Shown here: piece after piece, positions 36,149 to 46,605 of the stretch
Layout of the letters: each line of letters starts with the position of its first letter
Position numbering within the stretch: the first letter of the stretch is position 1
Assembly (NCBI GenBank): GCA_963714055.1
Contig: OY970227.1
Span: 3,100,001 to 3,164,000, forward strand
Direction of reading: 5' to 3'
Length of the DNA: 64,000 bases
Source of the DNA: JACDBE01 sp963714055
Lineage (GTDB): Bacteria > Actinomycetota > Acidimicrobiia > Spongiisociales > UBA5794
The notes under the pieces: model-generated
The model's input: only the letters and a program-made list of their open reading frames with translations
Databases searched by the model: none
Told to the model about the DNA's origin: nothing
Position numbers and translations under genes: made by a program

Positions 36149-39100
36149 CTACGAAGCGGCGGTACCCGCGGCGCGGGTGGCCACGCGGCCGGCCCGCTCG
36201 GCGAGAGCGATATTGACCTGGTTACGGTCGAGGAAGCCGGCACGCAGGTCGTCGTCGTCGATGGCGTCAGCCCGAACCGACAGGTATCGGGCGATGGCGT
36301 CGGCGACGACCCGCACCGAACCGTCGTCGCCGGCGGCGGCCGCCAGCTCGGCGCAGGCGAGCAGGACCCGTCCCGGCTCGGCACATCCCTCCAGGTCGGC
36401 TGGTTCGAGGCGATCGAGGAGCGGGTCGAGCCGGGCATGCGCTTCGGTCGATCGACCGGCCCGGTGCTCGGCCAGCGCCAGCGCCGCCTCGGACTCGCGC
36501 ACCCGGTGATCGACTCCCAACTTCGCCCAGCGTGTCTGCGCCTGCCCCAACAGGACGGCGGCGTGCTCCGCCTCTCCGGCGTCGAGCTCGACCAGACCGG
36601 CCACCAGCAGGGCATGGGCCTCGGAGGCGGCCACCCCGGATCGAGCGGCGCGCTCGACCGCCTGCCGTGCGCCGGCGATGGCGGCGGCGCCGTCGCCCTC
36701 CGTGGCGGCGATCAGGCGCCTCGGCGGCGACGGCATTGACCACGATCCAATCGGCGTCGACCTGGTCGGCCAAGGCGACGGCGGCGGCGAACCGGTGGCG
36801 GGCGGTGGCATGGTCCCCGCAGAGGCGGGCCACCTCGCCCAGCGTGTAGAGCGGCTCCGCCTGGCCCTCGACGTCTCCGATGTCCTCGCAGATGGCCAGC
36901 GACTCCTCGGCGCCGGCACGGGCATCGCCCAGCCTGCCCTGGGCCAGGGCAACGCCGGCCATGTTGCCCACCAGCATCCCCTCGCCGAATCGGTAGCCCA
37001 GGGTCCGGATGCCGACGAGGGCGCCCTGGTAGGTCGCCAAGGCCTCGTCGTAGGCGGCCCATCCCGTCCAGGACGACGCCCTTCTGGCTGGCGAGCAAGC
37101 TCTCCTCGAAGGCGTCGGGACGACGGCTCAGCTCGGCGAGTCCCTGCTCCACCCGGTCGAGGGCTCCGGGTAGGTCGCCGCGATAGAGACTGATCACCGA
37201 CTGGAAGCGCCGTGTCTTGGCTGCTATTCGAGGATCGCCGACTTCGGCGGCTCGCTGCTGGGCGAGCAGGAGGATGGGGTCGGCTTCGTCGAAGGACCCC
37301 TTCCAGATCAGGCTCTTGGCCGCGACGATGTGTGCCTCGGCCTCGAGGGTGGCCAGGCCGGCGGCGGCGGCGAGGGCGGCCGCCTCGCCGGCGTCGGCGA
37401 CTGCGGAGGCGTACTCGCCGTGGAAGAACGCCCAGCGTGCCTCGGCGAACCGCACGGCGGCACGGTTTCTCGGTTCGAGGGCGAGCCCGCCGAGACGGTC
37501 GAGGACCGTTCGCTGCTCGGGGCGGTCACCGACCCTGTCGAGGACCGCTTCGATGGCGAGCAGGGTCTCGACCACCAGATCGGAGCCGGCCGGGGCGAGA
37601 CGTTCCGCCCGACGGAAGAGGTCGATCGCCTCGGCGTTGGCATACGCCCCGGCGGCGCGGTCGCCGGCGCGCAGGTACCAGCGCGCTGCCTCCTCCCCGC
37701 GCTCCGCAGCTTCGAGATGGCCGGCGATGGCGGCGGCGTACTCGTCGGCTCGCCCGGTGCCTGCGGTGACCTCTTCCATCCATTTGGCGGCAAGGCCGTG
37801 GTAGCTGCGGCGGCTCGCCTTCAACATGCTCTCGTAGGCGACATCGCGCAGCAGCGAGTGGCGGAAGGAGAACTCACGGGAACCGTCGAAGGCGGAGTGC
37901 TCCCGCTGGAACACGATCTCGGCGGCGCGCAGCCCCGGGAAGGGGTCGGCACCGTTCTCGACCGTGGGATCGAGCCGGCGGACCGCCTCGTCCCAGAACA
38001 CCCGACCCAACACCGAGCCCCGTTGGGCGGCGGATCGCTCCCGTGGCGGCAGCGTGTCGAGACGGGCCTGGATCAACCCCTTGAGGGTGGCCGGGACCCG
38101 GGCCATGTCGAGCGCCCGGTCGCTCACCGCCCACCGGTCCCCGGTGGTGTCGATCACTCCCTCGGCGACGAGCCACTTGACCAGTTCCTCGACATAGAAC
38201 GGGTTGCCCTCGGCCGTCGAAACGACGAGGTCGGCCACCGAATCGGGGATCACCGGGGCACGCTGCAGCACCTCGCCGACCAGCCGGCGGGTGTCCCGGG
38301 CGGAGAGCGGGGGAAGGCGCAGCGGGGCGTGGAAGTCGAGGCCTTCGCCCCAGTGGGGTCGGCGCTCCAATAGCACCGGGCGGGCGGTGGCCACCACCAG
38401 CAGTGGGCAGTCGCCGAGCACGCCCCCCACTTCGGCGAGCCAGTCGAGCGACGCGTCGTCGGCCCAGTGCACGTCTTCGAGCACCATCACCACAGGCGCG
38501 CGCTCGGTCAGCCGGCGGAGGTAATCCCCCAGGTGGGCCATGGCGCGCTCACGAACCCCTTGCGGGTTGCTGCTGAGTGCCTCCAGGTGAGGGCTGGGCC
38601 CGATCTCGAAGCCGAGCCACCCGGCCAGCGTGTGGGCGGCGCGCACCGAGTTGGGACCGGCGTCGAGGACCGAGTCGACGCCCTGCTCCAGCTTGGCCCG
38701 GACAGCCTGGGGATCGTCGCCCGGCGAGACCTGCATCCGGTCGGCGAGCAGGTTGCGCAGCAGGCCGTTGGGCACGTCTTGAGTGGTGGGCGTCGCCCGT
38801 GCCCGGAGCAGCCAGACCGGGTCGGGTAGGGCGGCAAGCCACGTCTCGAACTCGCGCACCAGCCGCGACTTGCCCACCCCGGCGTGACCCACCACGGTGC
38901 CGACGGTGAGCCGGCGCGATATTCCGGCGTCGGGCACGGCGACCTCGTCGAACATCTTGTGGAGCCAGCCCAGCTCCAGGTCGCGCCCCACCATGCGGGT
39001 GGTCACGCCCTCGATCCCGCGGGTCTCCGGCCAGAACTCGGTTGGGCCGGCGGCGAGGGCCAGGTACGCCTCGACCGGCTCGGCGATACCCTTGAGATGG

Positions 39101-39744
39101 AGTGACTCGATGCGCTGGAGGGCGAACGATCCCTTCACGTGCAGGCAGGTGTCGGCGGAGATCAGGATGCCTCCCGGGGGAGCCGCCGCCTGCAGCCGGG
39201 CCGCCCGGTTCACGGTCTCGCCCACCACCACGAAGTCGTTGTCGGGTCGATCGCCCAGCGTGCTCACCACCACCTCGCCGGTGTCGATGCCCACCCGCAT
39301 CCGCAGGTTGAGCCGGTGACCAGACTCCAAGCGGGCGTTGAGCGCGTCCAGACGATCGGTCATGGCCAGCGCCGCCCGCACCGCGCGATGCGGGTCGTCC
39401 TCGCGGCTGCGGTGGATGCCGAACACCGCCATGACCGCGTCGCCGATGAATTTCTCCACGACGCCGCCCTCGTCCTCGATGCACCGGGCCCACACCGCGA
39501 AGTACTCGGCGACGATGGAGCGGACATCCTCGGGGTCGAGAACCTGCGACAGCACGGTGAAGTCGACCAGGTCGGCGAACAGCACCGTGACCAGCTTGCG
39601 CTGCTCGCCGGCGGTGCCTGCTCGCAACCGGTTGCGGCGCTCCACCAAAGGGGCCAGCGCCAGGTCGACGACGGCGTCCCCGATCGCCGGTCGCTGTTGC
39701 TCGAGCGCGGCGATGGCCTGCTCGATCGACTCCGCTTCTTCCAA
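36149..39744 (-). CDS. Class III nucleotide cyclase / AAA ATPase / TPR protein (copy 2), frameshifted twice
   Basis: Paralogue of the protein at 32379-35987 with the same domain order: KLVTVLFADLVDFT, KFIGDAVMAVFG, Walker A GHAGVGKSRLV, Walker B VVMVLEDVHWADD, TPR repeats. One extra base near 37053 (MGR/YDEALATYQ) and one near 36722 (AVAA/RRLIAATEG) break the frame; removing both gives 1,197 residues aligned end to end with copy 1. TTG start as in copy 1, and the upstream 60 bases are also similar. If the indels are real, the C-terminal third is lost and the cyclase and ATPase domains may remain. Confidence 0.8.
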
Positions 39745-39862
39745 GATGGCCCTACCCCCTGCGATCCAACCGGGAGGTTACCGACGTTTGGGGCGTTTGC
39801 GGGCTCGGCCGGCGCCTACATTGCGGCCTGCGAGCACCGCGATGAAGACGATGTGGAGGAAC

Positions 39863-40213
39863 ATGGCAGTCGATGTGACCACAGCCACCCTCGTTGCCTG
39901 GGGGGCGGCGGCAGTATTGGTGGGGTTCGCCCTGGGGTGGGTGCTGCGCCCGTGGGCGATGGCCGACCGTCTGAATCGCGAGCAGGCCGAAGCGCTGGCC
40001 GCCGAGAAGGAGCTGCGGACGGCGGCGGAGACGGGCCTATCCGCAACCCAGGTCGAGCTGGATTCCTCCACCGTCGACCTCACCACCGCCCGTGGCGAGA
40101 TCGTCGACTTGCGTCACGAGTTGGAGACCACCCAGCTGTCACTCGCCGAGGCGCAGAAGCGACTCGAGGAGGCCGAGGCCCGCGCCGCGGGCGCCACCAC
40201 CACCCCTCGCTGA
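39863..40213 (+). CDS. Membrane-anchored coiled-coil protein, unknown
   Basis: 116 residues. One membrane helix at about 8-28 (ATLVAWGAAAVLVGFALGWVL), then a coiled coil through most of the rest (EQAEALAAEKELRTAAETGL, EIVDLRHELETTQLSLAEAQKRLEEAEARAA). No family recognised. GGAGG is only 3 bases from this ATG, so ATG 39842 (7 codons earlier) may be used instead. Divergent from cyclase copy 2. Confidence 0.6.
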   Translation: MAVDVTTATLVAWGAAAVLVGFALGWVLRPWAMADRLNREQAEALAAEKELRTAAETGLSATQVELDSSTVDLTTARGEIVDLRHELETTQLSLAEAQKRLEEAEARAAGATTTPR

Positions 40214-40223
40214 TCGGCGGATG

Positions 40224-41276
40224 CTACGAGGGCGCGACTGCCTGCTCGATGACAGTCAGCGCCCGGTCGATGCCGGCGGCGTCGACCCCGAGGTTGGCGA
40301 CGGCGCGGATCCGGGACACCGACATCGGCAGCACCAGCACTCCATGGTCGGCGCAGCGGTCGACGAGCTCATTGGCTGGCATCACCGCAACGTCGAAGTA
40401 GACCATGTTGGTTTCCACGGTGGCCGCGTCCACCACGATGCCGGGGACCTCGGCCAGCCCGGCGGCGAGCCTGGAGGCATTGGCGTGGTCATCGGCCAGC
40501 CGCGGCCGATGGTTGTCCATGGCGTGGCGGGCCGCCGCCGCCATCATCCCTGCCTGGCGGAACCCGCCACCGAACATCTGCTTGAAGAACCGGGCCCGGT
40601 CGATCAGGTCCTGGCGACCCACCAGAGCGGACCCCATCGGCGCTCCGAGGCCCTTGGAGAAGCAGACGCTCACCGTGTCGAACCCGGCGGCCAGCTCGGC
40701 TTCGGATCGTCCGGTGGCGACGGCGGCATTCCACAACCTGGCCCCGTCCATGTGCGTGGCGATGCGGAGCCGTTTCGCCTCGGCGGTGACGGATGACAGC
40801 AGTTCCGGCGGCCAGACGGCGCCCCCGGCGGCGTTGTGGGTGTTCTCCACCCACAACAGGGTGACCGGCTGGAACAGGGAGGCCGGCAAGGACGGCGACG
40901 GCTGCGGGATGGCGTCGCTGACCTCGGCCGGTCCGAAGGTCCCCCGTTCGCCGTCGAGGAACTGGATGGTGACCCCCGACAGCACGTACGGGGCGCCCAT
41001 CTCGTGGATGTGGACGTGGGCGTCGACCGGGGCGAGAACGATGTCGCCGGGCTGGGTGTGGACGCGCAACGCCGCCTGGTTCGACATCGTGCCCGAGGGA
41101 ACGTACATCGCATCGTCCTTACCGAGCAGGTCGGCCACCCGCCGTTCCAGGGCGAGGACCGACGGGTCGTCGTGGAACACATCGTCACCCACCTCGGCTT
41201 CGGCGATCGCCCGACGCATCGCCGCCGTCGGCTTGGTGACGGTGTCGGAGCGGAGGTCCACGACGGGCTCGGACAT
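40224..41276 (-). CDS. ltaE: Low-specificity L-threonine aldolase
   Basis: PLP enzyme cleaving L-threonine or L-allo-threonine to glycine and acetaldehyde. 350 residues. Family marks are VDLRSDTVTKPT, VGDDVFHDDP, VPSGTMSNQAAL, HMDGARLWNAA and the PLP lysine in CFSKGLGAPMGS. Starts 3 bases after the stop of the TPP enzyme gene, so it is translated from the same message. Last gene of the SixA - TPP enzyme - aldolase operon. Confidence 0.92.
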   Translation of the reverse strand: MSEPVVDLRSDTVTKPTAAMRRAIAEAEVGDDVFHDDPSVLALERRVADLLGKDDAMYVPSGTMSNQAALRVHTQPGDIVLAPVDAHVHIHEMGAPYVLSGVTIQFLDGERGTFGPAEVSDAIPQPSPSLPASLFQPVTLLWVENTHNAAGGAVWPPELLSSVTAEAKRLRIATHMDGARLWNAAVATGRSEAELAAGFDTVSVCFSKGLGAPMGSALVGRQDLIDRARFFKQMFGGGFRQAGMMAAAARHAMDNHRPRLADDHANASRLAAGLAEVPGIVVDAATVETNMVYFDVAVMPANELVDRCADHGVLVLPMSVSRIRAVANLGVDAAGIDRALTVIEQAVAPS

Positions 41277-41279
41277 GGG

Positions 41280-42899
41280 TCAGCCTGAGTAGTTGGACGA
41301 GGCGCGGAACGTTTCGGCGATGTGGACGTCGACCAGCGCCGGCAGACCGCTGGCCCTCGCCCTCCCCAGCGCCGGGACGATCTCGGCAGGGTCGGTGACC
41401 TGCTCGCCGTAGCCGCCCAGTGCGGCGACCACGGCGTGGTAGGGGCGGCGCCCCAGGTCGGAGGCGACCACCCGATCCGGGTAGAAGCTGCGGTGGAAGG
41501 TCTTGATGTTGCTCCACACCCCGTCGTTGCCGAGGACGCCGATGACGGGTAGACCGTGGCGGACGAAGGTGTCGTACTCGAACCCGTTGAACCCGAACCC
41601 GCCGTCGCCGAACACGATGCCCACGGTGCGCTCGGGATGGACCACCTTGGCGGCGAGGGCGAACCCGGGGCCGGTGCCCAGCGTCCCCGCCGGCCCCGGC
41701 TCCAGCAGATGTCCCGGGGTCGAGACCCTCAGCCAGCGGGCGGTGGTGGCCACGATGTCGCCACCATCGACGGCGACGATCGAGTCCTGGCCGAAGAAGC
41801 CGGCGACATCCCGGGCGAACCGTTGCGGGGCGACGGGCACCGCGTCGCTTTCCGCCGCCGACTCGCCTTCGGCGCGGGCCGCCGCCTCGGCGGCGCGGAT
41901 CTCGTCCGACCACCCGCCGCCCGGGCGGCTCCGCCCGGCCTTGGCGATTTGGGCGAGCACCCGGCCCGGGTTGGCCACCACGGCGACCGGGGCGGGCCGG
42001 TTCCAGCCCAGCTTGGTCGGCTCCGGGTCGACCTGGACGACGGTGGCTTCCGCAGGGATCTTCCGGCCGTACCCGGTGCGGAAGTCCCAGTCGACCTGCA
42101 GGGCGAGCACCACGTCGGCCCTGGCGAACGCCTGGGAGCGGGCCAGGCTCCCCAGCAGTGGGTGATCGGGCGAGAGGGCGCCCCGTCCGCCGGAGTTGGC
42201 GAACACCGGAGCGTCGAACATCTCGGCGACCGCCGCCAGGGCCTCGGCACCGCCACCGCGGAGCCCGCCGCCGGCGAAGATCACCGGACGGTCGGCCCCG
42301 GCGAGCAGGTCGGCGATCCGGTCGACCGTGTCCGGGTCGGCGCCGGCCGGCTCGGTGGCTCGATAACCGGTGGGGAGCGGGGTGTTCTCGTCGACCAGGC
42401 CGGACTGGACGTCGAGCGGGACATCGAGGAACACCGGCCCGCCCCGGCCGGAGAAAGCGTGCCTGGCGGCGATGGCGATGTAGTCGGCGAGCCGCGCCGT
42501 CTCCCAGGCGGTCGTCGCCAGTTTGGTTATGGACGCGAAGATCGGGGGATGGTCGAGCTCCTGGAGACCGCCGATATGCTCCTGGCGGATGAGGTGGCGG
42601 CCGCCGAGCACCAGCATCGGGGTGCACGACAGGTGGGCGTTCATCACCGCCGTGGCCAGGTTGGTCACCCCCGGGGCGGCGGTCACCGCGGCGACTCCGA
42701 GCCTTCCGGTCAGCCGGGTGTAGGCCTCGGCGGCGTGCCCGGCGGTCTCCTCGTGGCGCACGTCGACGATGCGGATGTCTTCTTCCACGCACCCGTCGAG
42801 GATGGGGACGATGTGGCCCCCGGTGAGGGTGAACAGGGTGTCGACACCCTCGGCCCGCAACGCCCGGGCGATGAGCCGCCCACCGTGGATCTTTGCCAT
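41280..42899 (-). CDS. Thiamine pyrophosphate enzyme, acetolactate synthase-like
   Basis: 539 residues. N-terminal TPP domain with catalytic glutamate in VRHEETAGHAAEAY, central FAD/nucleotide domain (GPVFLDVPLDVQ, PVIFAGGG) and C-terminal TPP motif GDGGFGFNGFEYDTFVRHGLPVIGVLGND. It resembles the acetolactate synthase/2-hydroxyacyl-CoA lyase family; no small regulatory subunit is nearby, so I would not call it IlvB. GGGAGCGG precedes ATG. The frame is open further upstream but this start has the ribosome site. The operon with threonine aldolase and SixA gives no clear pathway. Confidence 0.8.
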   Translation of the reverse strand: MAKIHGGRLIARALRAEGVDTLFTLTGGHIVPILDGCVEEDIRIVDVRHEETAGHAAEAYTRLTGRLGVAAVTAAPGVTNLATAVMNAHLSCTPMLVLGGRHLIRQEHIGGLQELDHPPIFASITKLATTAWETARLADYIAIAARHAFSGRGGPVFLDVPLDVQSGLVDENTPLPTGYRATEPAGADPDTVDRIADLLAGADRPVIFAGGGLRGGGAEALAAVAEMFDAPVFANSGGRGALSPDHPLLGSLARSQAFARADVVLALQVDWDFRTGYGRKIPAEATVVQVDPEPTKLGWNRPAPVAVVANPGRVLAQIAKAGRSRPGGGWSDEIRAAEAAARAEGESAAESDAVPVAPQRFARDVAGFFGQDSIVAVDGGDIVATTARWLRVSTPGHLLEPGPAGTLGTGPGFALAAKVVHPERTVGIVFGDGGFGFNGFEYDTFVRHGLPVIGVLGNDGVWSNIKTFHRSFYPDRVVASDLGRRPYHAVVAALGGYGEQVTDPAEIVPALGRARASGLPALVDVHIAETFRASSNYSG

Positions 42900-42931
42900 T
42901 CCGCTCCCGCCGGCTCGTGGCGCGGCTGCGC

Positions 42932-43450
42932 CTAGTCGGTCTCGCTGTCCATGAAGTATCGCGGCTGCAGGAGCCCGGAGAGCTCGCCGGCGGCGTGACC
43001 CGCGGGGTCGCCGCCGATGTCCCACTCCCGTCCCACCATCAGGTCGATGACGGCGACGCTGGCGGTTCTCATCGCCGCGGCGGCGCCGGTGAGCCGCTCG
43101 ACCAGGGCGCCCCAGGTCGGTTGGTGACCGACCACCATCAGCCGCTCCACGTGCTCCGGTGTCTCGGCGATCACGGCGAGCACGCCGTCGACGTAGCTGT
43201 CGTAGAGGCGCTCGTCGGTGACGACGGGGGAGGACCAGCCGCCGGCATCGGCGGCCAGCGTCGCCGTGGTGTGCGCCCTCACCGCCGGCGAGGTGAGTAC
43301 CAGCTCGGGCTCGAGCCCGAGCCTGGCAAGTGCTGTCCCCATGACCTTTGCGGACGAGATCCCGCGCCGGTTGAGCGGGCGCTCGTGGTCCGACGTCCCG
43401 CCGGCGTGCCAGTCGGACTTGGCGTGCCGCATCACCAGGAGCTGCTTCAC
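42932..43450 (-). CDS. sixA: SixA-like phosphohistidine phosphatase
   Basis: 172 residues of the histidine phosphatase family. Catalytic MRHAKSDW at the start, PAVRAHTTATLAAD, and the second histidine in VVGHQPTWGALV. This short form lacks extra domains and matches SixA. GTG start with GGAGG 5 bases upstream. A TAGCCT -10 box (43476-43471, minus strand) lies at the very edge of the adjacent 93-bp repeat array, so the repeat supplies its promoter. Confidence 0.88.
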   Translation of the reverse strand: MKQLLVMRHAKSDWHAGGTSDHERPLNRRGISSAKVMGTALARLGLEPELVLTSPAVRAHTTATLAADAGGWSSPVVTDERLYDSYVDGVLAVIAETPEHVERLMVVGHQPTWGALVERLTGAAAAMRTASVAVIDLMVGREWDIGGDPAGHAAGELSGLLQPRYFMDSETD

Positions 43451-43470
43451 ATCGGCCTCCTATTGCAGCG

Positions 43471-43680
43471 AGGCTACGCCGTCAGGCGGAGACTCGGGCG
43501 ATGGGGGTTGGGGGTCCCCCATCGCACGGCGATGAGGCGTCAGCCGAAGAGCCATGAGCACAGTGGCTACGCCGTCAGGCGGAGGCTCGGGCGATGGGGG
43601 TTGGGGGTCCCCCATCGCACCGCGATGAGGCGTCAGCCGAAGAGCCATGCGTGAGCGGGTAAGCGGAGACTCGGCGATGC
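43471..43680. repeat. Tandem array of a 93-bp hairpin repeat (array 1)
   Basis: Two nearly identical 93-bp units (from 43472 and 43565) and a degraded third (43658-43680). Each holds a strong hairpin GATGGGGG-TTGGGGGT-CCCCCATC and ends ...GAAGAGCCATG. A related array of 91-92 bp units lies at 47722-47930 in the same orientation. Fills most of the 317-base gap between sixA and the lipoprotein gene. No coding sense. Confidence 0.9.
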
Positions 43681-43767
43681 GAACCGGTACCACCTCGATC
43701 GGGGTACGCTCCCTGCCGCCGCCCCCCCGCCGGCCGGAACGCATACGAAGACCTCCGAGGAGTAACG

Positions 43768-44196
43768 ATGACCCGACCGAACCTCCGCCTCACCGGTGCC
43801 GTGTTCCTCGCCCTGGCGCTCGCCGCCTGCGGCGGCGGCGGCGAGGTGACCGCCGAGGACGCCACCACCCAGGCCTGCGACGCCCTGGCGGAAGCCGCCG
43901 ACTCCGTGGCCACGCTCGCCGAGGGGGCGGCCGCCGGGGTCGAAACCATCCGAGAGGCAGGAACGGAGCTCCGTGACCGGGTCGCCGAGATCAACGAGGA
44001 CGTCCAGGCGGCGCTGGGGAGCGCCGAGGCCGAGGCCGTCACGACCTTCATCGCCTCTCAGCGCGCCTATCGCAGCACCACGAGCGGGGCCGAGGACCAG
44101 GCCGGGCTCGACGCCGTCGCCGACGAGTTGGACGCCGCCGGCGCCGACCTGCAGGCTCGCTACGAGGAGGCGGTCACCGCCCTCGGTTGCGGTTGA
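43768..44196 (+). CDS. Small lipoprotein, unknown
   Basis: 142 residues. Signal peptide with lipobox LALAAC (Cys about residue 21), then a helical, alanine-rich mature part (DALAEAADSVATLAEGAAAG, LRDRVAEINEDVQAALGSAEAE). Three cysteines remain in the mature chain, counting the lipidated one. GAGGAG 5 bases before ATG; a TACGCT -10 box lies about 60 bases upstream. Family not recognised. Confidence 0.75.
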   Translation: MTRPNLRLTGAVFLALALAACGGGGEVTAEDATTQACDALAEAADSVATLAEGAAAGVETIREAGTELRDRVAEINEDVQAALGSAEAEAVTTFIASQRAYRSTTSGAEDQAGLDAVADELDAAGADLQARYEEAVTALGCG

Positions 44197-44210
44197 TCGG
44201 AGCCTGCGGG

Positions 44211-45332
44211 CTACAGCTTGGCCACGATGTGGTCGATGGCGGCGGTCAGGGTTGCCACGTCGTCGGGCTCGATGTTGGGGAAGCACGAGATGCGGAGTTG
44301 GTTGCGCCCCAGCTTGCGATAGCCGAAGGTGTCGACGATCCCGTTGACCCGCAGCACCGCTTCGATGGTGTCGGCGGAGACCTCGGGGACGAAGTCGACG
44401 GTGACCACGGTGGGGCTCCGCATCGTCGGGTCCACCACGAACGGTGAAGCGAAGTCGCGGCTCTCGGCCCAGTCGTAGACGGTCGACGAGGAACGCGAGG
44501 AACGGTCCATCGCCCAGCGCAACCCTCCCGAGCCGAGCATCCGCTCGATCTGGTGGGCGAGCAGGAAGACGGTCGCCAGCGATGGCGTGTTGTACGTCTG
44601 GTCCTTGCGCGAGTTCTCGACCGCCTGCTGGAGGCTGAGGAACGCAGGGATCCAGCGACCCGAGGCGGCGACCGCCTCGATCCGGGCCACGGCGGCGGGG
44701 GAGCAGAGCGCCACCCACAGGCCGCCCTCGGAGCCGAAGGCCTTCTGCGGCGAGAAGTAGTAGCTGTCGAACTGCTCGGGATCGACGGCGATGGCCCCCG
44801 CCGCCGAGGTGGCGTCGACCAGCACCAGGCCGTCGGCGCCGTCGGGTCGGGCGATGGGCATCGCCACCCCGGTCGAGGTCTCGTTGTGGGTGAGGGCATA
44901 GGCGTCGACGGCATCGCTCGCCGCCGGGAGCGGATGGGTGCCGGGCTCGGCGATGATGACCTCGGGGCCCTCCAGGTGCGGCGCCGCCTCGGTGACCTTG
45001 GCGAACTTGGACGAGAACTCGCCGAAGGAGAGATGCTGGCTGCGGCGCTCGATCAGCCCGAACGCAGCGCACTCCCAGAAGGCGGTGGCGCCCCCGACTC
45101 CGAGCACGACCTCGTAGTCCACGGGGAGCCCGTAGAGCTCGCTCAAACCGCGGCGCACCCGACCCACCATTTCGCGCACCGTCGACTGGCGGTGGCTGGT
45201 GCCGAGATAGCCGGCGCCGGTGGCGGCGAGGGCCGCCACCGCGGCGGTGTCGACCTTGGACGGCCCCGACCCGAACCGGCCGTCGCCGGGGATCAGGTCG
45301 TCGGGCAGGGTGATGGAGGGGATGTCGGCCAT
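44211..45332 (-). CDS. serC: Phosphoserine aminotransferase (actinobacterial type)
   Basis: Second step of serine synthesis: 3-phosphohydroxypyruvate plus glutamate to phosphoserine. 373 residues. RFGSGPSKVD at the start, GTSHRQSTVREMVGRVRRGL, HNETSTGVA, the PLP lysine in YYFSPQKAFGSEGGLW and GYRKLGRNQLRIS. Distinct from the E. coli type, typical of actinobacteria. GAGGAAG just before ATG and a TAGCCT box further up; the frame is open upstream but without support. Divergent from the aminotransferase at 45399. Confidence 0.95.
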   Translation of the reverse strand: MADIPSITLPDDLIPGDGRFGSGPSKVDTAAVAALAATGAGYLGTSHRQSTVREMVGRVRRGLSELYGLPVDYEVVLGVGGATAFWECAAFGLIERRSQHLSFGEFSSKFAKVTEAAPHLEGPEVIIAEPGTHPLPAASDAVDAYALTHNETSTGVAMPIARPDGADGLVLVDATSAAGAIAVDPEQFDSYYFSPQKAFGSEGGLWVALCSPAAVARIEAVAASGRWIPAFLSLQQAVENSRKDQTYNTPSLATVFLLAHQIERMLGSGGLRWAMDRSSRSSSTVYDWAESRDFASPFVVDPTMRSPTVVTVDFVPEVSADTIEAVLRVNGIVDTFGYRKLGRNQLRISCFPNIEPDDVATLTAAIDHIVAKL

Positions 45333-45398
45333 GGCTTCCTCGGATGTCGTGACGCCAAGGCTAACGGGGCGCCGGCCGCGGCCGGTAGGGTTCCGGTC

Positions 45399-46595
45399 AT
45401 GACCGAGCTGGCGCGGCGGGTTGCCGCCATGGACGAGTCGGCCACCGTGGCCATCACCACCAAGGCCAATGCGTTGCGCGCCGCCGGACGCCCGGTGATC
45501 GGCTTCGGGGCCGGTGAGCCGGACTTCCCGACACCGCCGGGCATCGTCGAGGCGGCACGGGAAGCGGCGCTCGACCCTCGTCACCACCGGTATTCACCGA
45601 CGGCGGGCCTGCCCGAGCTGCGCACCGCCATCGCCGCCAAGACGGCCCGCGACTCGGGGCTGGTGGTGGAGTCCTCGCAGGTGGTGGTCACCAACGGCGG
45701 CAAGCAGGCCGTGTACCTGACGTGCCAGGTCCTGCTCGACCCGGGCGACGAAGTGCTCCTACCGGCTCCCTACTGGGTGACCTACCCCGAGGCGGTCCGA
45801 CTCGCCGGAGGAGTTCCGGTGGTCGTCGACACCGCCCACGACACCGGCTATCGGGTGTCGGTCGATCAACTCGAGGCGGCCCGCACCGACCGCACCAAGA
45901 TGCTCATCCACGTCTCGCCGTCGAACCCGACGGGTGCGGTGTACCCGCGGGACGAGGTCGAGGCGATCGGGCGGTGGGCCGCCGACCACGGCATCTGGGT
46001 GCTCACCGACGAGATCTACGAGCACCTGACCTACGGGGTGGACGCCCCGTCGCTGCCGGTGGTGGTGCCCGAGGCGGCCGGGCGGACGGTGGTGGTCAAC
46101 GGGGTGGCCAAGACCTATGCGATGACCGGGTGGCGGGTGGGCTGGCTGATCGGGCCGGTGGAAGTGGCCCGGGCGGCGACCACGGTGCAGTCCCATCTCA
46201 GCTCCAACGTCGCCAATGTCGCCCAGGTGGCGGCGCTCGCCGCCGTCTCCGGGCCACTCGACGCGGTCGCCGAGATGCGGGCTGTGTTCGACCGGCGACG
46301 GCGAACGATGCACCGCATGCTCAACGACGTCCCGGGGGTGGAGTGCCCCGAGCCGCTGGGAGCCTTCTACGCCTTTCCGTCGGTCACCGGGTTGCTGGGC
46401 GGGCCGGTGGGGGACGCCGAGCCGCAGACGTCGATGGAGTTGGCCGCCGTGTTGCTCGACGAAGTCGAGGTTGCCGTGGTCCCCGGCGAGCCTTTCGGGG
46501 CGCCCGGCCACCTGCGTCTGTCCTATGCCCTGTCCGACGACGACCTGGTCGAGGGACTCACCCGAATACAGAAGCTGATCGCCCGCTCCGGGTGA
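45399..46595 (+). CDS. Aspartate-type aminotransferase (class I)
   Basis: 398 residues. PLP fold type I: VIGFGAGEPDFPTPP, HHRYSPTAGLPELRTAIA, VSPSNPTGAVY, TDEIYEHLTY and the PLP lysine in VVNGVAKTYAMTGWRVGW. Closest to AspC/aspartate aminotransferases of the I-gamma group. Near-leaderless: TAGGGT lies 7 bases before ATG. It shares the intergenic region with divergent serC, so amino-group metabolism genes cluster here. Confidence 0.88.
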   Translation: MTELARRVAAMDESATVAITTKANALRAAGRPVIGFGAGEPDFPTPPGIVEAAREAALDPRHHRYSPTAGLPELRTAIAAKTARDSGLVVESSQVVVTNGGKQAVYLTCQVLLDPGDEVLLPAPYWVTYPEAVRLAGGVPVVVDTAHDTGYRVSVDQLEAARTDRTKMLIHVSPSNPTGAVYPRDEVEAIGRWAADHGIWVLTDEIYEHLTYGVDAPSLPVVVPEAAGRTVVVNGVAKTYAMTGWRVGWLIGPVEVARAATTVQSHLSSNVANVAQVAALAAVSGPLDAVAEMRAVFDRRRRTMHRMLNDVPGVECPEPLGAFYAFPSVTGLLGGPVGDAEPQTSMELAAVLLDEVEVAVVPGEPFGAPGHLRLSYALSDDDLVEGLTRIQKLIARSG

Positions 46596-46605
46596 CGGTC
46601 CACGC

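Noticed and set aside
43471..43680. Repeat arrays as CRISPR
   Set aside because: Units are 91-93 bp and directly adjacent without unique spacers, with only two to three copies, and no cas genes are present.
43460..43744. Short peptides MALRLTPHR... encoded by the repeats
   Set aside because: They arise from the repeat in one frame only, have no start signals and change between copies.
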